A stretch of DNA of 43,427 bases, taken from the IMG/VR virus record IMGVR_UViG_3300035138_000007, positions 1 to 43,427 of that record; one strand, given 5' to 3'. How positions within the stretch are numbered: the first letter of the stretch is position 1; every line of letters begins with the position of its first letter. The DNA comes from a virus. The notes under the pieces are model-generated. The model was not told the origin of the DNA and did no database searches. It worked only from the letters and a program-made list of their open reading frames with translations. The position numbers and the translations under genes were made by a program. Below are positions 7,719 through 15,123 of the stretch, one piece after another.

Positions 7719-8515
7719 GTAGGCCTCCTTACTATTACTATATCCTCGTCGTCTACAACCTCCCAGCCTCTTGACCTATATATATTAGTGAATACAGACC
7801 CTGGTGCCTTCCACTTAAACCAAGCGTAACTCTCGAAGCCAACTTGCAGACAGGCGTCTAGTGCAGCTTGAGACAGCATAACACGTTGCCGGTCTTTCAT
7901 ATGGTCTTTGACTATTAGTGACATAGTACCTCCTGGTTTAAGAGACTGAAAACCTTTCTGATAAATCTTCTTCATCTCCTGAGCCCATAGCCAGTCGTTC
8001 ATCTGCCCGAGATTCATAGGGCTAGTAAAAGAATACTCTGCAGTGTTCATACCTTTCTCACTCGTTAGCTTATCAGTACCCTTAGACTTCATTATACTAG
8101 CATATGGAGGTGAAGTGATTATATGGTCTACCCAGTTAGGTATAGGCATCACCTTCTGACATGGGAGGTTGATGAGACTAATCCGGCTAGATACTCCAGG
8201 TGCTATGGTCTCTAACTTATCCACTGCTTGTCGTTGGAGTCCATGAAAGACAGGACTAATCTCGATACATATAGAGTTTCGGCCTATCATCGAGCCTACC
8301 ATTAGAGTACCAGTACCTGACATTGGGTCAAGGATAGTCTGGTCATACTCAGACACATACTCAATGATGGCCTGGACTAGGTATACGTTAGCCTTAGCTG
8401 GATGTTGGTTGACCTCGGGTGGAAACATTTCTTTTCTGTAGTCATCATCTCGAGGAAACAGTACCCAGTCGTGTTCATCTCGGTCATATTCTGGCGCGAA
8501 TAGCTTAGTTTTCAT
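7715..8515 (-). CDS. DNA methyltransferase (N4-cytosine/N6-adenine type)
   Basis: 266 residues. The AdoMet-binding motif I (LDPMSGTGT, residues 62-70) precedes catalytic motif IV (TSPPY, 134-138), the order found in the alpha/gamma classes of amino-methyltransferases. A conserved HPAK (38-41) precedes motif I. No restriction endonuclease gene adjoins it, so it is a solitary phage methylase, plausibly modifying the phage's own DNA against host restriction. Its ATG overlaps the upstream stop (ATGA). Target sequence and base cannot be read from the sequence. A downstream 32-residue membrane peptide is coupled to it. Confidence 0.88.
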   Translation of the reverse strand: MKTKLFAPEYDRDEHDWVLFPRDDDYRKEMFPPEVNQHPAKANVYLVQAIIEYVSEYDQTILDPMSGTGTLMVGSMIGRNSICIEISPVFHGLQRQAVDKLETIAPGVSSRISLINLPCQKVMPIPNWVDHIITSPPYASIMKSKGTDKLTSEKGMNTAEYSFTSPMNLGQMNDWLWAQEMKKIYQKGFQSLKPGGTMSLIVKDHMKDRQRVMLSQAALDACLQVGFESYAWFKWKAPGSVFTNIYRSRGWEVVDDEDIVIVRRPT

Positions 8516-8705
8516 CAGTTTCCTCCCACGCGTCTAGCACTATTTCATTTTCGGTGAACTCAACACTGGCTACTCTTCCAGTCGGAGTTAGCCACGTTGA
8601 TATATAGGAATTTCCTGTAGGATTTTTCTTAAATTCGATTGAAAACCAATCATGAATCCTTGCCCAGACTAGGAACTCGTTGTACTTTCCCTGTTGCTCT
8701 TGCAT
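8505..8705 (-). CDS. Small hypothetical protein
   Basis: 66 residues, rich in Trp, Glu and Asn, with a beta-like centre (SIEFKKNPTGNSYISTWL). An AAGGAG site lies eight bases before the ATG. It overlaps the methyltransferase start by 11 bases, so the two are probably translationally coupled. No family was recognised. Confidence 0.6.
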   Translation of the reverse strand: MQEQQGKYNEFLVWARIHDWFSIEFKKNPTGNSYISTWLTPTGRVASVEFTENEIVLDAWEETDEN

Positions 8706-8709
8706 ACTA

Positions 8710-9087
8710 TTATCTCCTTATCTTCACACCTTTGATAACTTCATTCATTCGTACTTGCTGTCGCTGGAGTCCATCTATAATAAACTCCTCAACAGTCATA
8801 TCCTTCATATTGTTAGTCAACTTTCGAAGTTTACGAAATGCTACTAGTGACTGAGTTACCACGTCTTGTAACTCAGTGATAGAGTTGGCAGCTTCAGAAG
8901 CTAACTCATCTTCAGGCATGAGCTTCTTATTAGCAGTAAATACGTAGCCTCTAGCTACTGAACCTAACTCATACATGATAATGATTAGATTCTCTCCAAC
9001 TCCGTCAAACGCTGACAGTAGTCTATCCGGTAGTGCTTCCCTCTCAGCTGCTATACTTTTACCCAGTTCTCTCTCTATAAGATTCAT
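8710..9087 (-). CDS. Helical hypothetical protein
   Basis: 125 residues, almost entirely predicted helix, with an acidic/basic heptad-like pattern (SITELQDVVTQSLVAFRKLR) and a basic C-terminus. The GGGAGG site is suitably placed, and the start overlaps the end of the ERCC4-like gene by four bases (ATGA type). It lies between DNA-repair and methylation genes. No family was recognised. It may act as an oligomeric accessory protein. Confidence 0.6.
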   Translation of the reverse strand: MNLIERELGKSIAAEREALPDRLLSAFDGVGENLIIIMYELGSVARGYVFTANKKLMPEDELASEAANSITELQDVVTQSLVAFRKLRKLTNNMKDMTVEEFIIDGLQRQQVRMNEVIKGVKIRR

Positions 9088-9863
9088 ATTGTCCTCCCTA
9101 ATGCTTTTAATATTTTTTCTGCTGTCTTAGCCCCTATACCTTCTATCTCAGTAATCTCGTCAACGCTAGCTAAGACTAAATCCATGATGTTTACGAACTT
9201 GTTAGCTATCAGTACTGCTGTCTTCTCACCAACATTTAACTTATATGCTGAGGATAGAAACATTAGAGCCTTAACAAACGGGTCTTGCTTCTTTATCCTT
9301 ATCTTAGGCTTGATTATTCTCTGAAGTGTTGAGTGCTCGTCTTGAGGCTTCTGCTCATTATGATAAGCAGCGAGGATGAATCTGACAGTCTCGTGCCAGT
9401 TGGTCACCCAGTACGTGGTGATGCCTGCTCTATCTAGCCTATGTTCCCACGCGTAGAGGAGAGACAGAGTATGGATGGTATTGAACTCATAACCTTGCGG
9501 AGGCTGGTTAGGTGGGAAGTGGTATGCATAGACTGTAGGCTGAGGGCGAGTGGACGCTCCTCCTACATACTTCCTATCCTTTATCGGTATACCTGTAATA
9601 GGATAAGGAGACACCATACCTTCGACTATCTGATAATTCACGTCAGCCTTATCGTAGTAGTCTCTTAGCTGGTCTTCAGCCTCGTCTAAGTCTCCTAGTA
9701 ACTCAGCTGCCTGCTTTCGGCTAAACTGAAACCTCTGCCCCTCTGCGTTGCCGAAGAAGTAATCAGACATATGAAGTTGATTGAGTGGGGAGACTACTAC
9801 AGGTACAGACTTCTTGAGTAGCTCTACCATATCAGTAGGCTCATTGTTGTCTACCAGTATCAT
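9084..9863 (-). CDS. ERCC4/XPF-like protein with helix-hairpin-helix domain
   Basis: 259 residues. The N-terminal part follows the ERCC4 nuclease pattern: an initial acidic residue (VDNNEP), then SDYFFG (D34) and FSRKQAAELL (48-57), corresponding to the GDx(n)ERKx3D core. In this protein the motif glutamate is Ser48 and the last Asp is replaced, so the active site is only partly conserved. The C-terminus (about 200-257) is a tandem helix-hairpin-helix (IEGIGAKTAEKILKAL), a sequence-independent DNA-binding domain. It probably binds branched DNA in repair or recombination. Whether it still cuts is open. It neighbours a helical protein and an acidic coiled-coil protein. Confidence 0.8.
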   Translation of the reverse strand: MILVDNNEPTDMVELLKKSVPVVVSPLNQLHMSDYFFGNAEGQRFQFSRKQAAELLGDLDEAEDQLRDYYDKADVNYQIVEGMVSPYPITGIPIKDRKYVGGASTRPQPTVYAYHFPPNQPPQGYEFNTIHTLSLLYAWEHRLDRAGITTYWVTNWHETVRFILAAYHNEQKPQDEHSTLQRIIKPKIRIKKQDPFVKALMFLSSAYKLNVGEKTAVLIANKFVNIMDLVLASVDEITEIEGIGAKTAEKILKALGRTI

Positions 9864-9864
9864 G

Positions 9865-10524
9865 TTAGTCCTCCACTACTGGATTACCGTCTGCATCTCG
9901 GCTGATGTTCTTCTCATAGGGAACTTCAGATTCATCCTCACCAAGGTCATCACCTATCATCAGGTCTTTCTTGATAAGAGAATCAGCCCGAGCATCTCTC
10001 GACTGCATACCATCAGGACTCCCAACTGCTGGGTGATCTGGAAGCTTAGGTGTTCGTCCTTCCTTCATTGGAGGTAGAGAGTTGATATCAAAGTTTGGAT
10101 TACCAATAGTAGATTCAGTTTCAATATCCTCTATCTCTGGTATGTTTACTGAGTTCTTAGCAATCTCAAACATGTCTGGTCTCTCCTGCAACTCCTTCTC
10201 CAACTCCTCTATCTTATCAGTTAGAGCCTTAATTCTATCTTCTTCTTCATCTGCCTTGGCAATCACTTCCTCAGTTGCTTCAGGAATCTCAGCTCCATCT
10301 TGAGAGATATCCTTAGCTCTCTCTGACTCCAACTCTACATATATAACAGGTATAGTCTCTGCTGGATTGAGTGGATTAGGAACTGACCTAAACATAGGCC
10401 AGATGATAGCCTTAGGTAACTCATTCTTCTGGTAGTACATATAGGCTCGGACATATGCAGGCAAGATGTAGTTAAAGTCTCTTGCCTCCATGTCCATAGT
10501 TTCGTCTTTGTCGTTGATTCTCAC
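9865..10524 (-). CDS. Acidic coiled-coil hypothetical protein
   Basis: 219 residues starting at a GTG (10524) that overlaps the preceding TGA stop, with an AGGAGG site nine bases upstream. Residues 20-70 are mixed beta (AYVRAYMYYQKNELPKAI). Residues about 75-115 form an acidic coiled coil (KIEELEKELQE). The C-terminal third is acidic and disordered-looking. It sits directly upstream of the ERCC4-like gene in the operon. No family was recognised. An accessory role in replication or recombination is a guess from position. Confidence 0.65.
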   Translation of the reverse strand: MRINDKDETMDMEARDFNYILPAYVRAYMYYQKNELPKAIIWPMFRSVPNPLNPAETIPVIYVELESERAKDISQDGAEIPEATEEVIAKADEEEDRIKALTDKIEELEKELQERPDMFEIAKNSVNIPEIEDIETESTIGNPNFDINSLPPMKEGRTPKLPDHPAVGSPDGMQSRDARADSLIKKDLMIGDDLGEDESEVPYEKNISRDADGNPVVED

Positions 10525-10805
10525 TTGGTCTTTCCTCCTACTAATAAGTCTACCATCTTAGTATTATTATGAACTAAGTCTACTAGTCCGGCGATAAATA
10601 GTTTCCATTGTTTTCTTTTTCTTCTGTTAAAGTAGTCATCCTTCTTGTCACTAAAATCTACGTCTGCCAGTGGCTCTAGCTGAGTGTAGCATCTAGGGCA
10701 CTCAGTGTTAGTTGGGAGTTCATTAAATATATAATCTACTAACTCCTCTTCTTCCTCAGTTAAGGGAGTATCTTCCCAGCCAGATTCTCTTTCTTTGAGA
10801 CCCAT
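10521..10805 (-). CDS. Small acidic/basic protein with a CxxC
   Basis: 94 residues. The first third is strongly acidic (TEEEEELVDYIFNELP), followed by one CPRC pair and a basic stretch (NRRKRKQWK). A GGAGGTAAG site lies before the ATG. The start lies inside the end of the RNase H-like gene (46-base overlap). A single CxxC would need a partner to bind zinc. Function unknown. Confidence 0.65.
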   Translation of the reverse strand: MGLKERESGWEDTPLTEEEEELVDYIFNELPTNTECPRCYTQLEPLADVDFSDKKDDYFNRRKRKQWKLFIAGLVDLVHNNTKMVDLLVGGKTK

Positions 10806-11224
10806 TGAAATCTTACCTCCACATTCTTAGTCATGTTCCATATTTGAGTAGCCAGTTTGTGTAGGTTCTGGCCAACAACTTTCTGCTGTCCCGACAACTG
10901 CCTAACTACAGCCTCATTACCTGTGTATACAATAACTGGTGGTGGTAGTGGTCTTTCCGTGCACTGCTCTGGAGTAGCTACCTTAGCGAATACAGGCTCC
11001 CCAGTTGCCTTAGACTTCTCAACGTCCATGTCTTCCTGCCGAGCATCTAACTCCCTGTTCCAAGCTAGATAGTACTGATTCAGTCCATACATGATGGCTA
11101 TGTACTCAGCCTCAACATCAATAACATGGCCTGGCATAGGCTCGTAGCCTTGCTCGGAGATGTTATCTCCATCTAGAATATAGGTCATGTATGAGAAGTT
11201 AGTATCAATGAATAGTCTAGCCAT
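10760..11224 (-). CDS. RNase H-like fold protein with decayed active site
   Basis: 154 residues that follow RNase HI order: first strand LFIDTN (D7), helix EAEYIAIMYGL (E38/E40), strand and helix VIVYTGNEAVVRQL (98-110), and terminal VSKKENLAGK (142-151). In an active RNase HI the third motif begins with Asp and the fourth is N-x-x-A-D. Here these read TGN and N-L-A-G, so two of four metal carboxylates are missing. It may be a catalytically dead RNase H-fold protein, or the fold call may be wrong. It lies among recombination genes. Confidence 0.6.
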   Translation of the reverse strand: MARLFIDTNFSYMTYILDGDNISEQGYEPMPGHVIDVEAEYIAIMYGLNQYYLAWNRELDARQEDMDVEKSKATGEPVFAKVATPEQCTERPLPPPVIVYTGNEAVVRQLSGQQKVVGQNLHKLATQIWNMTKNVEVRFQWVSKKENLAGKILP

Positions 11225-11408
11225 GTTTCCTAACCTCCAGTACTATGTACTCGGCCTCCTTGTATGTATGAGGTCCAGCGTTTGGGTCATCTGTCTGCAT
11301 AGCATCGTAGTCTCCTGCAAACAGTTGTATGTTCCCACCACCATCTCTCACGAAAGATATATTGTCACCTTTCTCAATAGCGTACTGACTATCACTTATC
11401 TTGTACAT
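11217..11408 (-). CDS. Small hypothetical protein
   Basis: 63 residues with a beta-rich, SH3-like appearance (KGDNISFVRDGGGNIQLFAG) and no cysteines. Its ATG overlaps the stop of the Sak4-like ATPase gene (TAATG), and its stop overlaps the next start by eight bases, so it is coupled on both sides. No family was recognised. Confidence 0.6.
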   Translation of the reverse strand: MYKISDSQYAIEKGDNISFVRDGGGNIQLFAGDYDAMQTDDPNAGPHTYKEAEYIVLEVRKHG

Positions 11409-12343
11409 TAGGAACCTCCATTCATCATTCTCTTTAGTCCCATGAAGTGGTCATAGGATGCGACGAACTCCTGCCCGACTGCATTGAGTCCCATGCCACT
11501 GATACCACACTTAGTTATCTTAGCAGATACGTAACGGCTGGTCTTACCACCTGATGTCTGTTCCTTAAGCGACAGCCAGAAGATGAGGTCGGACATCTTA
11601 GCAGTCTCACTGAACCCATCCATCTTTTTCTTTCCAGTTCTACCCTGCTCAGTCTGTCCATCCTTATTGACTATAGCTCCGTACTCGTCAGTTATGTAGT
11701 GGGTGAGGACTAAGTTCTTTCTATAGGCTTTGACAGTATGGAATACCTGCCTCATTCTATCATTAGGAGTACCGTATTCCTTCTCAGTAAGCCTCTCTCT
11801 ATAGCTATTATCATCCCAAGGTCTACCTTTATTATCCTTATCGTTCATAAACTTTAGATACTGCTTCTCCTGCAATTCTTGTAAGTACCCACTATGGTCT
11901 ATCTTCCATAGCATAGTGGCTGAGTCTACCATGACAGTTCGTAGGGTAGGCAGCTGAACAGCAAACACAAAGTCAATAACAAATGTCTGCCATAACTCCT
12001 TCATCCCGACTACCTTCTTGGGGATAAGAACTTTCCTTGTTGATATGTCTCCAGTTAGTCCCATCATCTTATCGAATTGGATAGGCTGAGGATAAGGCTT
12101 AGTAACTATGTCATAGCTATCCCAGTCTATCTTAGCTATATCCTCGTCAGGCTCTGCTCGGTAGATTCTAATACCTGGATTATCCTTCTCTACTTTCCAG
12201 GCTGCTCTCTCGAACCCTCCGATATCAGTCTCCATGTGGAACAAAGGCTTAGGCCATGTTAGTCCGGCTGATGACTTACCTAGTCCTTCATCTGCTACAA
12301 TGGAGGTGACACCGAGGAGTTGGTTATCCGGTTGCTGATTCAT
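11408..12343 (-). CDS. RecA-fold ATPase, Sak4-like recombinase
   Basis: 311 residues. The Walker A motif is ADEGLGKSS (A17-S25, K23). Walker B is RTVMVDSAT (D140). A polar strand (NLVLTHYITDEYG, about 210) corresponds to the sensor region. The layout matches the phage AAA_24/Sak4 family of small RecA-like ATPases, which act in phage single-strand annealing or strand exchange. It has a GGGAGG site overlapping the upstream reading frame. Neighbouring Cas4-like nuclease and ERCC4-like genes support a recombination module. Confidence 0.8.
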   Translation of the reverse strand: MNQQPDNQLLGVTSIVADEGLGKSSAGLTWPKPLFHMETDIGGFERAAWKVEKDNPGIRIYRAEPDEDIAKIDWDSYDIVTKPYPQPIQFDKMMGLTGDISTRKVLIPKKVVGMKELWQTFVIDFVFAVQLPTLRTVMVDSATMLWKIDHSGYLQELQEKQYLKFMNDKDNKGRPWDDNSYRERLTEKEYGTPNDRMRQVFHTVKAYRKNLVLTHYITDEYGAIVNKDGQTEQGRTGKKKMDGFSETAKMSDLIFWLSLKEQTSGGKTSRYVSAKITKCGISGMGLNAVGQEFVASYDHFMGLKRMMNGGS

Positions 12344-12650
12344 CTATTCCTCCCAACTTATTTTCTGCGTCTGATAGAGATTGTCTCGCTAAATTTAGGT
12401 TACCTTCTGTAAGCATTATATGGCGTTTGGTTCTAGCTATGAAGTTTTCTAGAGCCTCTCTCTTGGAAGGGTACGCAAACCTTTTCCTTGAGTACATACT
12501 GACTAACTTTCTTTCACCCATATAGTCTATCCATACGCATCTTTTAGTATGGCCTATTACTTTAAATGTAAGTACGTATACTCTACCACCCGATTGTCTG
12601 TACCGATATAATACTTCCTGTTCATTATTTATCAGTGCTATTACTCCCAT
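12324..12650 (-). CDS. Hypothetical protein, basic
   Basis: 108 residues. The N-terminal half is beta-rich (QSGGRVYVLTFKVIGHTKR) and the C-terminal half is a basic helix (EALENFIARTKRHIMLTEGNL) ending acidic. It overlaps the Cas4-like gene by ten bases and the Sak4-like gene by 20 bases. Its position between two recombination enzymes suggests an accessory or DNA-binding part. No family was recognised. Confidence 0.65.
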   Translation of the reverse strand: MGVIALINNEQEVLYRYRQSGGRVYVLTFKVIGHTKRCVWIDYMGERKLVSMYSRKRFAYPSKREALENFIARTKRHIMLTEGNLNLARQSLSDAENKLGGIDESATG

Positions 12651-13330
12651 AGTTTCTGTATCTCCTGCATATTTAAAGTATCACATACCATCTTGTATCG
12701 GCAGTAATTGCACTCCCAGTCATGCCTGTGCTGAAATGGAGTTGGTATCTTCTGAGACTTCAATGCACTGTCAAGTACAGCCTTCCTGCTCATTATGGTA
12801 TCCCAGTTTTCCGATATCTCTTTATCATCAAAGAAGAAAGTATCTGAATAAATTTGCGGAAAAGGTGGAGCATAGTTTCCCATCATGTAGAGGACTACGA
12901 GGTCATACCGATTAGTGTCCTGAATGTAGCATCCACCTTTCATATACTCTAGCCAGGTGATAGCTAACTCCTCGTCTATAAAGTGCTTCTTAGCAGACTT
13001 CCGAGTAGTCTTAAGCTCAGTTAATATCATAGACTCCTGGTCTGTAGCCTTGAATACCATGTCAGGTCTGTATATGACTCCATGCTTCTCAATGACTGGA
13101 GCACTAGCATCCTTTGGAGTCAACACGTCCTGTAGTCCATAGCCGAGAGAGAACATCATGACTTCCTGTTCAGTAGGTTCAATAACTCCAGTCTGTTCGA
13201 AGAAGCCTTTGGTTCTGCAGTAGACGTAGGTGGATAGATGGTTAGGCTCTCGGACTTCTTTAATACGGTACTGGTCTGAGAGATGCTTAAGTATAATCTG
13301 TTTTAGTTCTGGGTTTTCAACTCGTCTCAT
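12641..13330 (-). CDS. Cas4-like PD-(D/E)XK exonuclease with Fe-S cysteines
   Basis: 229 residues from the ATG at 13330, which overlaps the preceding stop (TAATG) and has an AAGGAAG site. An upstream in-frame ATG at 13417 would overlap the previous gene by 87 bases and is rejected. The nuclease core is RPDMVF (D90) and ELKTT (E105, K107). Four cysteines, C38, C207, C210 and C216 (CNYCRYKMVC), match the Cas4/AddB-type 4Fe-4S layout. There is no CRISPR array in the window, so a phage end-resection role with the adjacent Sak4-like ATPase is the likely use. Confidence 0.85.
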   Translation of the reverse strand: MRRVENPELKQIILKHLSDQYRIKEVREPNHLSTYVYCRTKGFFEQTGVIEPTEQEVMMFSLGYGLQDVLTPKDASAPVIEKHGVIYRPDMVFKATDQESMILTELKTTRKSAKKHFIDEELAITWLEYMKGGCYIQDTNRYDLVVLYMMGNYAPPFPQIYSDTFFFDDKEISENWDTIMSRKAVLDSALKSQKIPTPFQHRHDWECNYCRYKMVCDTLNMQEIQKLWE

Positions 13331-13557
13331 TAGTGCTTCCTTCCTATAAGGATTACATGCATAGGCTCTGCCATACTTTCGATAATATCCTCTGGGTCTC
13401 CGTAGTCTCCACACCAAGGTTCACCACCAGCTTTATCTACAAACTTCATATTGATATTATCTATTTCTATAGGGTCAGTACCTCCCTCGTATCCTTCCAC
13501 AACTACTTCTATATTTGGAAACTGGTTCAAAATATTTACTAGTTCTGCTCGTCTCAT
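13330..13557 (-). CDS. Small acidic hypothetical protein
   Basis: 75 residues, acidic, with a beta-alpha pattern (ILNQFPNIEVVVEGYEGGTD) and C-terminal VILIGRKH. The ATG overlaps the preceding stop, and its stop overlaps the Cas4-like start (TAATG). Similar small acidic proteins are common in phage early operons. No family was recognised. Confidence 0.65.
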   Translation of the reverse strand: MRRAELVNILNQFPNIEVVVEGYEGGTDPIEIDNINMKFVDKAGGEPWCGDYGDPEDIIESMAEPMHVILIGRKH

Positions 13558-13742
13558 TATATATCACCTTCATATGATACCTTAAACTCACCAACTTCCC
13601 ATGCTTGATTACGGTAATTCTGCTTAGACCTTACCTGAATCTTAACATCACTAGACTTGAAATTATCCCCAATCCTTCTTACTAGTTCACCAAGTATTAA
13701 GCTTTTAACTTCGTCGTTGCTGAGTTCTACTTTTATTCTCAT
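13557..13742 (-). CDS. Small hypothetical protein after a structured RNA
   Basis: 61 residues with an alpha/beta pattern (MRIKVELSNDEVKSLILGEL, then a basic strand). The ribosome-binding site is weak (TGGAA), unlike most genes here, and a folded RNA element at 13759-13817 lies immediately upstream of the start. Translation may therefore be regulated. The stop abuts the next ATG. No family was recognised. Confidence 0.65.
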   Translation of the reverse strand: MRIKVELSNDEVKSLILGELVRRIGDNFKSSDVKIQVRSKQNYRNQAWEVGEFKVSYEGDI

Positions 13743-13758
13743 AATAGTTCCAGAGGAA

Positions 13759-13817
13759 GCCTGCTAGTCTCAGGTAATCCTGAGTTTAAGACTGGTCATT
13801 ACAAGTCGCTAACAGGC
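13759..13817 (-). other. Predicted three-way-junction RNA fold
   Basis: On the minus-strand RNA a 9-bp outer stem (13817-13809 with 13767-13759, including one U-G pair) encloses two hairpins: GACU/AGUC (13807-13804 with 13793-13790) and a perfect CUCAGG/CCUGAG hairpin with AUUA loop (13784-13779 with 13774-13769). On the plus strand the U-G pair would be an A-C mismatch, so the fold favours the transcribed strand. It fills the gap between two minus-strand genes and lies just before a weak ribosome-binding site. No anticodon-like loop or known riboswitch was recognised. Confidence 0.55.
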
Positions 13818-13834
13818 TGTCCTATCTGGCCTCC

Positions 13835-14623
13835 TTATCCTCCAGTCCTATGATATACTCCGGCTTCATCAACCGTGAACTCACCTGACTGTACCATAGT
13901 AGTCACGAACGAGGTGGGTGCACTGGCAGGCAGTGATATGGAGCTGAGAAGTAATCCATCGCTCTTCACTACATCATCAGAGAGTACGGCAGTGTTAAAG
14001 TCAGTCTGGTTCTTTCCGTCCAGAAGTTGCTTGGCCTTCTCCATTGGGGTAACTCCGCCAGTTCCTGCAGCTCCTATTCCCTCAATAGAGTAGACTGTCC
14101 AGGTTGGCTTCGGAACGTCTCCACCTTGGCCATCGTTAGCTCTTCCATCGTAGAGAGGAGGAGCAAATGGCCTTCCAGTTGGGGTATCAGGCATGCTATC
14201 TGCCATGACCATACCGATTCTTTTGCCGAAGGAGTCTTTTAAGTCCATCCTGTCCTTCGGCATGATATAGTCTGCAGAGCCTGGAGTTAACTGAGACTCA
14301 GAGTACTGCATATCAGCAATATTATTAAAGCCGATATCTCTGTCTCCAGGCTGTCCGTCTGAGAAGAATCCCCACTGAGACTTTCTCCGGTTGGACTTGT
14401 TCATTGTGATGGTGTAAGTTGCGAAGTTGTAAGGCTCAACCTGCTCAAGAATATCTATGTCTTTGAAGTTGAGGCTAATTACCGTATACTTGCGAGCCTT
14501 AGGGTCTCCCTCTTCTCCCCATGTTTTCTCTTCCTCTGGAGCTGAGTCCAGAATTCCCGTAAATTTTCTTAGAGGCCCTATGTCAGTATCAATTAGACCT
14601 CTAGTACTTGGGTTATCTCCCAT
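13835..14623 (-). CDS. Hypothetical protein, possible OB-fold single-strand DNA-binding protein
   Basis: 262 residues from the ATG at 14623, placed ten bases after GGAGGA. A GTG six codons upstream overlaps that site and is rejected. The N-terminal half is beta-rich (RKYTVISLNFKDIDILEQV, then YNFATYTITMNKSNRRKSQW) with aromatic and basic residues, as in OB-fold ssDNA-binding proteins. The middle is Gly/Pro-rich, and the C-terminal 80 residues are mixed (a helical segment AKQLLDGKNQTDFNTAVLSD, then beta-like). No SSB was otherwise found in this arm, and this gene sits between replication and recombination genes. The assignment is an inference from composition and context. Confidence 0.55.
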   Translation of the reverse strand: MGDNPSTRGLIDTDIGPLRKFTGILDSAPEEEKTWGEEGDPKARKYTVISLNFKDIDILEQVEPYNFATYTITMNKSNRRKSQWGFFSDGQPGDRDIGFNNIADMQYSESQLTPGSADYIMPKDRMDLKDSFGKRIGMVMADSMPDTPTGRPFAPPLYDGRANDGQGGDVPKPTWTVYSIEGIGAAGTGGVTPMEKAKQLLDGKNQTDFNTAVLSDDVVKSDGLLLSSISLPASAPTSFVTTMVQSGEFTVDEAGVYHRTGG

Positions 14624-14714
14624 AATGTTTTCTTCCTCCACTTAGAATTTTGATAATGATTACTGGTACAACTATGCTTAACACTATTATACCTACTATG
14701 ATTATGTTCTCTAC
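14613..14714 (-). CDS. 33-residue membrane peptide with apparent GTA start
   Basis: After the preceding gene's GCG TAG stop, a frame shifted by -1 reads GTA GAG AAC followed by a run of Ile, Val and Leu (IIIVGIIVLSIVVPVIIIK) and a basic tail (GGRKHYGR). This is a convincing single-pass membrane peptide. There is no ATG, GTG or TTG at its head. The GTA (14714-14712) overlaps the stop and lies six bases after AGGAGGTGA; AUA three codons on is the other candidate. It overlaps the next gene's start by 11 bases. Confidence 0.45.
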   Translation of the reverse strand, partial: VENIIIVGIIVLSIVVPVIIIKILSGGRKHYGR

Positions 14715-15076
14715 GCCTCACCTCCTTTTATATCAGGCTCTTCAACTATGAACTCAATTACCGTGACATCGGAGTCAAGGGTAAACTCATAAGGGTAAGC
14801 AGTGAGCATAGCATAAGCTAGTCCCTGCGGAGTTTTATCGGTCATGCTTGATAGGTTTTCAAGGTCATATAAGGTAACGTCCTTGAAACTGCACAGCCTG
14901 ATATCCTCGACATACCCTTCTGCTATTGGTGCCTGCCCATCTGGGTCTCCTGTTTTGTAGATGAGTAACCTGTCACCCACCTCAGCTCTGGTGTGCCACT
15001 TGTCTCCGAGTCGGACTGTTACGTTAGTTCCAAACCTGATGCTTGGATTTAGAAAGTTTAATCTATGTGTGTGCAT
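14711..15076 (-). CDS. Hypothetical protein, beta-rich (ASCH/PUA-like possibility)
   Basis: 121 residues from the ATG at 15076, seven bases after GGGAGG. The longer frame from a GTG at 15142 is disfavoured because a promoter lies inside it. The protein has the pattern RLGDKWHTRAEVGDRLLIYK, then an acidic region and EFTLDSDVTVIEFIVEEPD. The RLGDKW and VGDRL parts resemble small beta-barrel ASCH/PUA-like domains that bind RNA or nucleotides, but this is tentative. It is first in an operon with a membrane peptide and the OB-like protein. Confidence 0.6.
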   Translation of the reverse strand: MHTHRLNFLNPSIRFGTNVTVRLGDKWHTRAEVGDRLLIYKTGDPDGQAPIAEGYVEDIRLCSFKDVTLYDLENLSSMTDKTPQGLAYAMLTAYPYEFTLDSDVTVIEFIVEEPDIKGGEA

Positions 15077-15093
15077 TTGTAATCCTCCCTTTA

Positions 15094-15123
15094 ATTGTAA
15101 TATATAGTTACGCAAGTTGTCAA
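15094..15123 (-). promoter_or_regulatory. Sigma-70-type promoter for the 15076 gene
   Basis: On the minus strand, TTGACA (15123-15118) and TACAAT (15099-15094) are 18 bases apart. The predicted start point, about 15087, falls on the GGGAGG site (15090-15084) of the gene starting at 15076. The next 70 bases upstream are very AT-rich. Confidence 0.65.

Noticed and set aside
12641-13330. CRISPR-associated origin of the Cas4-like gene
   Set aside because: No repeat-spacer array or other cas gene is present; phage Cas4-like nucleases usually occur in recombination modules.
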